A DNA stretch of 64,000 nucleotides from Ruegeria arenilitoris (GTDB taxonomy: Bacteria > Pseudomonadota > Alphaproteobacteria > Rhodobacterales > Rhodobacteraceae): assembly GCF_013030985.1 (NCBI RefSeq), contig NZ_WPYP01000009.1:124001-188000 (forward strand), written 5' to 3'. The notes beneath the pieces were generated by a model. The model saw nothing but the letters and a program-made list of their open reading frames with translations. It was not told where the DNA came from and did not search any database. Made by a program: the position numbers and the translations under genes. Positions 57,115 to 64,000 of the stretch are shown here, in pieces (positions within the stretch are counted from its first letter, which is position 1; each line of letters opens with the position of its first letter).

Positions 57115-57589
57115 CGGCCAGACGTGTACTGGATTATGTGCCTGGCCCGAGGCCGGTTGCGTCGGATAGGTCCCGACGGTCCGACCTACGCTTCAGAAAA
57201 CGTGCCGGACCGAAATATACCGGCTCTCTGACGCAAAGACCTTGGGGGTAAAGTCTTAGGCCGTAGTTCTCTGAAGTATTCGCATCCGTTAACGCCGCGT
57301 GGTTCGCGGCATTATGGGATGTCTTCACGTCCAGACGGGTGCAAGTTTACCCGCCGTACCTGTGAGCGGCGGCCAGAGCGCGCCGTACCCCGAGTCACCG
57401 GCGTCGTCGCTCTACCACCTTCCAATTTAGAACTGTTCCGGTGTTTTCCAAGACAGGGCACCCGGATTGTGAACGGGATTTGCTCAGGTTTTTGTGTTCC
57501 GCGGTGCCGGGCATGCGCAAAACCGGGCGTCTTGCCCCGTCGGTTTGCGGCGTTAATATGCGGGCTGGCTGAAACAAAAGGGGGCCGCG
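57115..57589. other. Intergenic stretch between hpaR and the FAA hydrolase gene
   Basis: About 475 bases without a convincing gene; the longest frame (from 57319) runs out of phase through the FAA hydrolase gene and is its shadow. There are small dyads around 57160-57180 (GTCGGATAGG...CCGACGG). The promoter of the FAA hydrolase gene presumably lies in the last 150 bases. Confidence 0.5.
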
Positions 57590-58288
57590 ATGCCAGAAAC
57601 TGTGTTTTCTTTACCCGAGCCGATTGCGATTCCGGTTCAGGGGCAGCAGGCGGCTTACCCGGTGGGGCGGATCTTCTGTGTCGGCCGCAACTATGCAGCG
57701 CATGCGGCCGAGATGGGGCACGAGGTCGATCGCGAGGCGCCGTTTTATTTCACCAAGTCCGCCTCAAATGCGGTTCTGACTGGTGCGGCTGTGCCGTATC
57801 CGCCGGGCACGGAAGACTTTCATCACGAGATGGAGCTGGCCGTCGCCATCGGCAAACCCGTCTTTCGCGCCACCAGCGCACAGGCCTGGGACGCGGTTTA
57901 CGCCTATGGCTGTGCGCTGGACATGACCCGTCGCGACCTGCAGATCCGCGAGCGCAACAAGCAGCGCCCCTGGGATCTGGGCAAGGATCTGGAGGCTGGG
58001 GCAGTGTTTGCGCCGTTGACACCAGCGGCGGATTGGTCGCCGGCGGATGACACCCGCATTCATCTGAGTGTGAATGGCGAGCTCCGCCAGGATGCAACGC
58101 TGAATGAGCTGATATGGAAGATCGACGAGATCGTCAGCCATCTGTCCGGCTATTACCACCTGCGGCCCGGAGACCTGATCCTGACCGGCACGCCCGCTGG
58201 TGTCGGCCCGGTGCAGGCCGGTGATGTGATCGAGGGCGGCATCGATGGGTTGCAGCCGATCCGATTGACGCTGACAGACGCTGAATAG
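57590..58288 (+). CDS. Fumarylacetoacetate (FAA) hydrolase family protein
   Basis: A 232-residue metal-dependent C-C bond hydrolase/isomerase-fold enzyme. RIFCVGRNYAAHAAEMG at about residues 28-44, FHHEMELAVAIGK (metal Glu residues) and GDLILTGTPAGVGPVQAGD are canonical. The size fits fumarylpyruvate hydrolase (gentisate pathway) or the HpaG-type decarboxylase/isomerase half; the choice between them is not settled by sequence. The nearby hpaR and HpaI-type aldolase fit aromatic catabolism. It is convergent with the YcaQ-type gene by 4 bases. Confidence 0.9.
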   Translation: MPETVFSLPEPIAIPVQGQQAAYPVGRIFCVGRNYAAHAAEMGHEVDREAPFYFTKSASNAVLTGAAVPYPPGTEDFHHEMELAVAIGKPVFRATSAQAWDAVYAYGCALDMTRRDLQIRERNKQRPWDLGKDLEAGAVFAPLTPAADWSPADDTRIHLSVNGELRQDATLNELIWKIDEIVSHLSGYYHLRPGDLILTGTPAGVGPVQAGDVIEGGIDGLQPIRLTLTDAE

Positions 58289-58291
58289 ACC

Positions 58292-59500
58292 CTATTTAGG
58301 GTCTTTCAGCCAGTCTTTCGCAAATTCAACGTCGTCCAGCCCGGCAAAGCGACGGACCCGGTCCAATTCCGATTGCAGGCGACGGATGCGGGGTTCTGAC
58401 CAGCGCACCTTGCGCTCTGGCCACAGCGCGCTGACTTGCAGAATGCCCCTGTCGCGTTGGGCTTTCATGTCGATACGGCCGACCATCCGGTCGCCCTCCA
58501 GCAGCGGAAAGACATAATACCCGTAGGTCCGCTTGGCGGCAGGGACGAAGACCTCGATCCGATAGTGGAAGCCGAACAGCCGCTCGGCCCGGTTGCGGTC
58601 GCGCAGCATCGGGTCGAACGGGCTGAGAACCCGGATACGGCCCGGTGATGCGGGCAGGTCAGCCTCGGTCAGCCCCGGCCGGGCCAGCAGTTTCCGTACC
58701 TGACCATTGGCACAGGTCACTTCGATTTCCTCCAAATCCCCGCGTGTTAGAGCCTGTTCACACCAAGATTTCGCCTCGGCCACGCTGACCGTGTCCCAGA
58801 AGGCCGCCAGCTCTCCGGACGTGGCAAAACCCAGCCGGTCCAGCGCGGAATTGCACAGCCAATCCACGGTTGCCTCGGCATCGCAGGCCATGTTGCCCGG
58901 GCACAGATGCGTGTCGATCACCCGTTCCGTCAGGTCATAGCGTTTCTGAAATCCGTTGCGGCCAATCACCGTCAGGGCCCCCGACCGCCACAGAAACTCC
59001 AGCGCAGTTTTCGAGGGGTGCCAGTCCCACCAACCGCCCGATCCTTTCTTTTCGTCCTTGCCCACATCCGACGAGGATACCGGCCCGTGGTCGCGGATAT
59101 GTTGCAGGACAGTGGCAAATTGCTGTTCGAACCCGTCGCGACGCCAGTTCTTCCAGCGGGACTTCAGCAGATCGGCATCCCGTTGAAACCGCAGGTGCCA
59201 ATGCGGATAGAACTCCATCGGAATGACCGCTGCGTCATGGGTCCAGTGTTCGAACAATGCCTTGTCGCGCTCATAGAGGCGCTTGAGGTTCTTCGCGCGG
59301 TAGGACGGCCGCCGCGAAAACAGGATCATGTCATGGGCGCGGGCGACGGTGTTGATGCTGTCCAGCTGCACAAAACCCAGCCGGTGGATCAGGTCCAGCA
59401 GGTCAGCCCCTTTGGCCCCGCCTGCAGGCTGTTCGGCCAGCGCATGACGGTCCATGAACAGAGCACGGGCCGCCTTGTTGTCCAGCCGTGGCAGCGCCAT
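58292..59500 (-). CDS. YcaQ-type winged-helix DNA glycosylase family protein
   Basis: A 402-residue HTH_42 family protein. LLDLIHRLGFVQLDSINTVARAHDMILFSRRPSYRAKNL (by position about 35-73), a WDWHPSKTALEFLWRSGALTVIGR winged-helix region, VLSPFDPMLRDRNRAERLFGFHYRIEVFVPAAKR and DMKAQR match E. coli YcaQ, which unhooks interstrand crosslinks. The QxD motif of the active site is LDS in this protein (VQLDS), so the catalytic Gln-Asp pair is present. The role here is inferred from the family. Confidence 0.85.
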   Translation of the reverse strand: MALPRLDNKAARALFMDRHALAEQPAGGAKGADLLDLIHRLGFVQLDSINTVARAHDMILFSRRPSYRAKNLKRLYERDKALFEHWTHDAAVIPMEFYPHWHLRFQRDADLLKSRWKNWRRDGFEQQFATVLQHIRDHGPVSSSDVGKDEKKGSGGWWDWHPSKTALEFLWRSGALTVIGRNGFQKRYDLTERVIDTHLCPGNMACDAEATVDWLCNSALDRLGFATSGELAAFWDTVSVAEAKSWCEQALTRGDLEEIEVTCANGQVRKLLARPGLTEADLPASPGRIRVLSPFDPMLRDRNRAERLFGFHYRIEVFVPAAKRTYGYYVFPLLEGDRMVGRIDMKAQRDRGILQVSALWPERKVRWSEPRIRRLQSELDRVRRFAGLDDVEFAKDWLKDPK

Positions 59501-59504
59501 GGCG

Positions 59505-60539
59505 TCAGCGCCGTTTCAGCGTATCGCCATAGCTGATCTTGGGGGTCAGGGTCACGCGGGTGTCGACCTCGGCATCCGGCTCGGCCAGTTGTGCGGCGAT
59601 GATTTCGGCGGCTTTGCGTCCGATCTCCAACCGGCAGGCATCCATCGTGGCCAGTTTGCGGGGCAGACCCTGCAACAGCTCGACGTTATTGAACCCGGCC
59701 AGACCGATTTGCCCGGGCACGTCGATGCCCTGCTCCAGCAGATACAGCAGACCCCCGGCGCCAATCATGTCATTGGAGTAATACAGGAAATCCAGATCCG
59801 GAGAGCGATCCAGCATGGCCTGTGTCATCTCGCGTCCCTTGGCCAGGGCTGAGCCGCCGGAATAGAACTCGCGATCCTCGATCTCGACACCGTTCTTGCC
59901 CAGAACTTCGGTGAAGCCTTCAAACCGTTTCCGCGCGCGGTGGTCCAGCGGCATCTTAGTGCCCATGAAGCCGATATGTTCGTAACCCGCCTTCAGGATC
60001 GCTTCGGCCATCTCGCGCCCGGCGCGACGGTGCGAAATTCCAACCATCGCATCCACCGGCTTGCCATCGGTGTCCATGATCTCAACCACCGGGATGCCGG
60101 CGGAATCCAGCATGGCACGGGCAGCCTCGGTATGCTCAAGCCCCGCGATAATCACCCCCGAAGGCCGCCACGAGAGCATCTCGTACAGAACCTTTTCCTC
60201 TTTCTCGGGCAAATAGTCGGTGACGCCGACCACGGGCTGCAATTCGGTATCTTCCAGAACCTGATTGATGCCGGTCAGCACCTCGGGGAAAACCATGTTC
60301 GACAGCGACGGGATGATCACCGCGACCAGGTTGACCCGGCTCGAGGCCAGCGCGCCTGCGATCTTGTTGGGCACATATCCCAGCTCTTTCGCGGCAGCCA
60401 GAACGCGGGTGCGGGTGGCGTCGGATACGTCGCCCCGGTTTCTCAGCACCCGGCTGACCGTCATCTCTGACACTCCGGACGCTTCGGACACATCACGAAG
60501 GGTAAGCGGGCGTTTTGTTTCTGTGGTCACGGAGGGCAC
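59505..60539 (-). CDS. LacI-family transcriptional regulator (GntR-like)
   Basis: A 344-residue regulator. PLTLRDVSEASGVSEMTVSRVLRNRGDVSDATRTRVLAAAKELGYVPN is the HTH and hinge helix (by position about 12-58). The ligand domain contains VNLVAVIIPSLSNMVFPEVLTGI, GVIIAGLEHTEAARAML, ISHRRAGREMAEAIL and LAGFNNVELLQGL. Its effector and target operon are not obvious: the YcaQ-type gene and the tRNA gene flank it. Upstream, ACAAC-T-GTTGT (60586-60596) is an 11-bp dyad that could be its own operator. Confidence 0.85.
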   Translation of the reverse strand: MPSVTTETKRPLTLRDVSEASGVSEMTVSRVLRNRGDVSDATRTRVLAAAKELGYVPNKIAGALASSRVNLVAVIIPSLSNMVFPEVLTGINQVLEDTELQPVVGVTDYLPEKEEKVLYEMLSWRPSGVIIAGLEHTEAARAMLDSAGIPVVEIMDTDGKPVDAMVGISHRRAGREMAEAILKAGYEHIGFMGTKMPLDHRARKRFEGFTEVLGKNGVEIEDREFYSGGSALAKGREMTQAMLDRSPDLDFLYYSNDMIGAGGLLYLLEQGIDVPGQIGLAGFNNVELLQGLPRKLATMDACRLEIGRKAAEIIAAQLAEPDAEVDTRVTLTPKISYGDTLKRR

Positions 60540-60645
60540 CTGCGCTGTTGTTTTGCCCGATGGTAGCGTGAACAGGACGCGATTTACAACTGTTGTGCAA
60601 AACTCATGACAACCGAAAAAAACCGCGCTACAGAGGGCCTTGCGC

Positions 60646-60722
60646 GGCCCCGTGGCTCAACTGGATAGAGCAGCCCCCTCCTAAGGGGCAGGTTGCAGGT
60701 TCGAATCCTGCCGGGGTCGCCA
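60646..60722 (+). tRNA. tRNA-Arg (anticodon CCT)
   Basis: 77 nt including an encoded CCA. The acceptor GGCCCCG (60646-60652) pairs with CGGGGTC (60712-60718). D arm GCTC...GAGC. The anticodon arm GCCCC-CTCCTAA-GGGGC has anticodon CCT at 60680-60682, reading AGG (Arg). T arm GCAGG-TTCGAAT-CCTGC. The discriminator is G60719. Gene debris starts right behind it, which fits tRNA-Arg as an integration site. Confidence 0.97.
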
Positions 60723-60739
60723 GTTTCAGGCTGTTTCGT

Positions 60740-61615
60740 TCAGGGGCCTGACGGTGCTCCAGACGCAATCGTGGTCTGATAACGGGGGCCCGAGGCGGAA
60801 ATCGAGGTCAGAATTCCGCTTTCCACAGGTGCGAATCCTCGGCCTGCCAGCCAGTCCAGCATCATTTCGCGGTCCGGGTGCGGCGTGATCAGGCTTGGCC
60901 GCGTCGTCAGCCCGGGCGGGGTGAATGCCCAGGAATAGCCATGGCCCACGGCCAGATCGAACAGTGTCTCCCGCTGCCAGTCAAAATCTGGCGGGAGGTG
61001 GTTGCCGGTGTTCAGGTCTCCGCCGATGAGGACCGGCAGACCGGGGGCAAAGGCATCAATCTTCTGCAGCAACAGGTCGAACTGAGCATGCCGGTGCGCG
61101 GTATCCGCGTTGCTTTCCAGATGGGTCGAAACCACACAGACGGGGCCGCTGGCAGTGGGGATCACGGCGACGATGGCTATTCGGCCGCGGACGCGGGGCT
61201 GTTCGGGGTCGGCCGCGCCGGCCTCGGACGCGAACCAGTGGCCGTGGTCGTTGATTTCATCCGTGCAGAAAGACCGTTCGGTCGGGCCGCCCTGATCCAG
61301 CTCGTGAAACTCCACCCTGAAGGCGTAGACCATGCCCAGTGCGCGCGCCATTTCTGTGGTTGTGTGGCGTTGAGACGTGCGGGCCATGCCGTGATCGACC
61401 TCGGACAGCAGCGCGACGTACGGGGCGATTGGTTTCAGATGCGTGGCTGTGGTGCCAAGGCGGCGCTGCAGGGCCTTGATCTCATTCCGCATCTGGTTGC
61501 GCGGCTTGGCGTCCAGGTTCGAGAGCGGCTCATCAAACAGGAACAACGTCGGATCGCGGACCACCGCACAGCTCGGAATCCCGCAAGCTCGGGATGTGAG
61601 GTGCGGCCATGACAC
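60740..61615 (-). pseudogene. Chimeric remnant: ABC-ATPase fragment fused to truncated endonuclease/exonuclease/phosphatase (EEP) protein
   Basis: The frame is open for 291 residues but is a chimera. Residues about 17-58 (61445-61567) match the Walker B/D-loop region of a UgpC-type ATPase ([19 protein letters not shown], then [16 protein letters not shown]). From about residue 59 the text switches to an EEP-fold phosphatase/nuclease: [15 protein letters not shown] (catalytic Glu), [21 protein letters not shown] and [12 protein letters not shown]. The EEP N-terminus with its catalytic Asn is missing, so the protein is probably inactive. It lies convergent with tRNA-Arg. Confidence 0.75.
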
Positions 61616-61625
61616 AGCACCTCAC
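61596..61625. repeat. Inverted repeat at the junction between the two remnants
   Basis: A perfect 9-bp inverted repeat GTGAGGTGC (61596-61604) / GCACCTCAC (61617-61625) with a 12-base spacer lies exactly between the chimera (ending 61615 on the minus strand) and the LacI remnant (starting 61634). It may be an element end or recombination scar. Confidence 0.5.
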
Positions 61626-61633
61626 GCATGGCG

Positions 61634-62025
61634 GGTTTAATAAAGGCTCTGGATCAGGTCGGGTTGCCCCCGATCGCGGAAGAGGCGAGGGAGTTTACTG
61701 TCGCGGCCGGGTATAAGGCGTCGATGACCCTGTTGCGGGACAACAGCCTGGATGCGCTGGTTTGTGCCAATGACGCCAGCACAATCGGAGCGCTGACCGC
61801 AGCGCGAGAACGTGGCATGGAAGTGCCGGGGCCCTGTCGATTGTGGGCTTTGACGATATCGAAATGGTCGGATGGCCGACCTTCTACCTGAGCACCGTCA
61901 GAAACCCCATCGACGAGGCGGTCGAGCACGTGATCCACTTGCTTGAACGCCGGTTGTCCGAGCCCGCAAGAACCAGCGAAACCCTTCCGATCGATCCCTA
62001 TTTTGTGCCGCGCGGGACGTATTGA
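61634..62025 (+). pseudogene. C-terminal half of a LacI-family regulator, frameshifted
   Basis: From about 61634 the plus strand reads GLIKALDQVGLPPIAEE, then SLDALVCANDASTIGALTAARERGMEVPG, a LacI ligand-binding C-terminal half without HTH or N-terminal half. At about 61829 the frame breaks; VGFDDIEMVGWPTFYLSTVRNPIDEAV continues in the next frame (ORF 61843-62025) to a normal end, PYFVPRGTY. One G missing from the GGGG run at 61829-61832 would restore EVPG-ALSIVGFDDIEM. Doubly broken: truncated and frameshifted. Confidence 0.8.
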
Positions 62026-62043
62026 ACGCCCGTTTCGCACGTG

Positions 62044-63096
62044 TCAGCGGTGCAGCTTCCCGGCGCCGCGCGCTTCGATCCCGGCAGGTTCGGGAAAGCG
62101 GGCGCGGGTGCGGTTGGCAAAGGCCACCAATGACAGCATCACCGGCACCTCGACCAGAACGCCGACCACGGTGGCCAGGGCGGCGCCCGAATTCAGGCCG
62201 AACAGGCTGATGGCGACGGCGACGGCCAGCTCAAAGAAGTTCGACGTGCCGATCATGGCGCAGGGGGCGGCGATTCGGTGGGGCACTTTCAGCGCGTAAG
62301 CCGCGCCGTAGGCCAAAGCGAAGATCCCATAGCTCTGTATCAGGATCGGTACGGCGATCAGGACAATCACCAGCGGTTTCGCCAGAATGGTCTGACCCTG
62401 CAGGCCGAACAGGATGACCACCGTTGTGATCAGGCCCAGCACCGACCACGGCTTCACCCGGGCCGAAAACGCGTCGATGGCGTCCTGTGAGCCCAGTTTG
62501 CGGCGTGTGATCAGCCCGGCGATCAGAGGCAGCACCACATACAGCACTGTTGCCAGCACCAGCGTTTGCCACGGGACCGAGATATCGGTGACGCCCAGCA
62601 AAAACGCCACGATTGGGGCAAAAGCGACCACCATGATCAGGTCGTTCACCGAGACCTGCACCAGCGTATAGGTTGGATCGCCTTTGGTCAGTTGCGACCA
62701 GACAAACACCATCGCGGTGCAGGGGGCCGCGCCCAGCAGGATCAGACCGGCAGTGTATTGTGCGGCATCCTCGGGCTGAATCCACGGCGCAAAAACGTAG
62801 TCGAAGAACAGCACCGCCAGCAGCGCCATGGTGAAGGGCTTGATCAGCCAGTTGACCACAAGTGTCACGATCAAACCCTTCGGTTGGCGCGCCACGCCCG
62901 CAACAGCGCCGAAATCGACGCCGACCATCATCGGAAAGACCATGGCCCAGATCAGCAGGGCCACCACCAGGTTGACGCTGGCCACCTCGGCCGAGGCGAT
63001 CAGTCCGACCAGACCCGGCGCGGCCAGACCGATCAGAATTCCTGCAATCATGGCGAGGGCGACCCAGACGGTCAGGTAGCGTTCGAAAATGCTCAT
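62044..63096 (-). CDS. acr3: Arsenite efflux transporter Acr3 (ArsB-type)
   Basis: A 350-residue, 10-helix permease that extrudes As(III) from the cytosol. [24 protein letters not shown] (by position about 39-62) and the TM4 cysteine in [17 protein letters not shown] (near residue 127, needed for As(III) binding in family members) are present. [35 protein letters not shown] and the late [20 protein letters not shown] are characteristic. The C-terminal 20 residues are soluble. Its ATG overlaps the arsJ stop by 4 bases. Confidence 0.93.
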   Translation of the reverse strand: MSIFERYLTVWVALAMIAGILIGLAAPGLVGLIASAEVASVNLVVALLIWAMVFPMMVGVDFGAVAGVARQPKGLIVTLVVNWLIKPFTMALLAVLFFDYVFAPWIQPEDAAQYTAGLILLGAAPCTAMVFVWSQLTKGDPTYTLVQVSVNDLIMVVAFAPIVAFLLGVTDISVPWQTLVLATVLYVVLPLIAGLITRRKLGSQDAIDAFSARVKPWSVLGLITTVVILFGLQGQTILAKPLVIVLIAVPILIQSYGIFALAYGAAYALKVPHRIAAPCAMIGTSNFFELAVAVAISLFGLNSGAALATVVGVLVEVPVMLSLVAFANRTRARFPEPAGIEARGAGKLHR

Positions 63097-64000
63097 GAGT
63101 AGGCCTCATTTGCTTGGTCGGTCAGCTTGCCCGAGGTCAGCGCCGCAAGTGCCACCATCACGGCAGCGGTTCCCAGAACCAGAGGCAGCCCACCGACCTG
63201 ATAGGTCAGGCCCGACAGCACGGTGCCCAAAAGGCGGCCCGTCGCGTTGGCCATGTAGTAGAAGCCCACATCCATCGTCACCCGTTCGGATTTAGTAAAC
63301 GCCAGGATCAGGTAGGAATGCAGCGAAGAGTTGACCGCAAAGATTGCCCCGAACACCAGGAGGCCCAGAACCAGCGTGACGGTCAGCCATGTCTGCGGCC
63401 CTTGGGAGACCAGCACTACAACCGTCAACGCCGCCGGAACACAAAACAGGGCGGTGGCCCAGCTGCGGGCGGCGTGGATCAGATCGCCTTCGCTGCGTTC
63501 GGATGCGCGCAGGATCTTGGGCGCGCTGGCCTGAACGGCTCCGTAGAGGATGACCCAGACGGCCATGAAGGTGCCGATCATGAAAAACGACGTGCGGTTG
63601 CCTTCTTCGGTGCCGTCGGACAGGACCGCATAGAAATAGATCGGGATGCCGACCACAAACCACACGTCCCGCGCGCCGAACAGAAACACCCGCGCAGCCG
63701 ACAGCCAGTTCACATTTGAAGATTTCGAAAAGACTTCCGAGAACTTCGTGCCCTTGCGCCCCTTGGGCAGGCCGGGTGGCATCAGCAGGATCACAGCAAC
63801 CAGAATGATCGCCAGCACAATCGCCATGGCCAGCGTGGCCCACATAAAGCCCAGCGTCGCCAGCAAGGCAGCACCCAACAAAAAGCCCAGTCCTTTGACG
63901 GCGTTTTTCGAGCCGGTGAGAACAGCAACCCAGCGGAACAGCCCGCCACCCTCGGTCGGCGCCAGCAGCTTCACGGCGGATTTCGAGGACATCTTGGCCA
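63093..64000 (-). CDS. arsJ: Organoarsenical efflux MFS transporter ArsJ (C-terminal part, runs off window)
   Basis: About 300 C-terminal residues of an MFS protein; the N-terminus is outside the window. [36 protein letters not shown] (by position, first 40 visible residues) is diagnostic for ArsJ, which exports 1-arseno-3-phosphoglycerate made by a co-encoded glyceraldehyde-3-phosphate dehydrogenase. That dehydrogenase is expected upstream, outside the window. Later helices [23 protein letters not shown] match. It is coupled to acr3 by a 4-bp overlap, so both arsenite and arsenate are covered. Confidence 0.88.
   Translation of the reverse strand, partial: AKMSSKSAVKLLAPTEGGGLFRWVAVLTGSKNAVKGLGFLLGAALLATLGFMWATLAMAIVLAIILVAVILLMPPGLPKGRKGTKFSEVFSKSSNVNWLSAARVFLFGARDVWFVVGIPIYFYAVLSDGTEEGNRTSFFMIGTFMAVWVILYGAVQASAPKILRASERSEGDLIHAARSWATALFCVPAALTVVVLVSQGPQTWLTVTLVLGLLVFGAIFAVNSSLHSYLILAFTKSERVTMDVGFYYMANATGRLLGTVLSGLTYQVGGLPLVLGTAAVMVALAALTSGKLTDQANEAYS

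Noticed and set aside
57319..58050. 243-codon frame starting in the hpaR-FAA hydrolase gap
   Set aside because: Most of it is out of phase within the FAA hydrolase gene; Cys/Arg-rich composition is typical of a shadow frame.

Overview
The window looks like the chromosome of a marine Rhodobacterales (Roseobacter-group, Ruegeria-like) alphaproteobacterium. The evidence is uniformly high GC, dense operons with ATGA/TGATG overlaps, DUF2794, the dnaK promoter of the alphaproteobacterial RpoH type, and many ABC importers with co-transcribed catabolic genes. The organism assignment is inference from gene content and style. No phage, CRISPR array, insertion sequence or replication origin was seen.

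Layout. 0-3.5 kb holds surface-polysaccharide and repair genes: galE (partial), kdsB, cysQ, a capsule-type ABC-2 permease and alkB. 3.5-6.9 kb is dnaK-dnaJ with an RpoH-like promoter, a terminator and a REP-like inverted repeat. 7.1-14.6 kb is a complete-looking thiamin operon behind a TPP riboswitch: thiD-thiO-thiS-thiG-thiE-thiF, then a pyrimidine-precursor ABC importer (thiY, thiZ, thiX) with tenA. 14.6-24.3 kb holds housekeeping genes: radC, a periplasmic-binding/OmpA fusion, a membrane-anchored unknown, secA, a parvulin isomerase, argJ, mutT, and an AT-richer patch with a small membrane protein and thpR.

24.8-33.5 kb is one long operon in which two acyl-CoA-forming ligases flank a complete LIV-type (HAAT) ABC importer plus a small two-helix membrane protein. 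This reads as an uptake-and-CoA-activation system for a carboxylic acid, not an amino-acid importer. 33.6-39.7 kb has an orphan FbpB-type permease, DUF2794, an NlpC/P60 peptidase, an M17 aminopeptidase, a beta-carbonic anhydrase and an SRPBCC protein.

39.8-47.2 kb is a sugar or compatible-solute operon: a LacI regulator with a perfect palindromic operator, a binding protein, two unusually large CUT1 permeases, a GH63/MGH1-like hydrolase and an ATPase. 47.2-50.6 kb contains a DUF4139 gene inserted between asd and a second, diverged copy of the 3' end of asd. 50.7-60.5 kb has an LPS-type glycosyltransferase, an MFS transporter, a cyclase-like DUF3095 protein, an HpcH/HpaI aldolase, a PLP decarboxylase, hpaR, an FAA hydrolase, a YcaQ-type protein and another LacI regulator. 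60.6-64.0 kb starts with tRNA-Arg(CCT), followed by gene debris (an ABC-ATPase/phosphatase chimera and a frameshifted half LacI gene) and then arsenic efflux genes acr3 and arsJ (partial).

The most interesting signals are the asd-tail duplication around the DUF4139 gene, the debris field beside tRNA-Arg, the two enlarged permeases of the LacI/GH63 operon, and the dual-ligase LIV operon.
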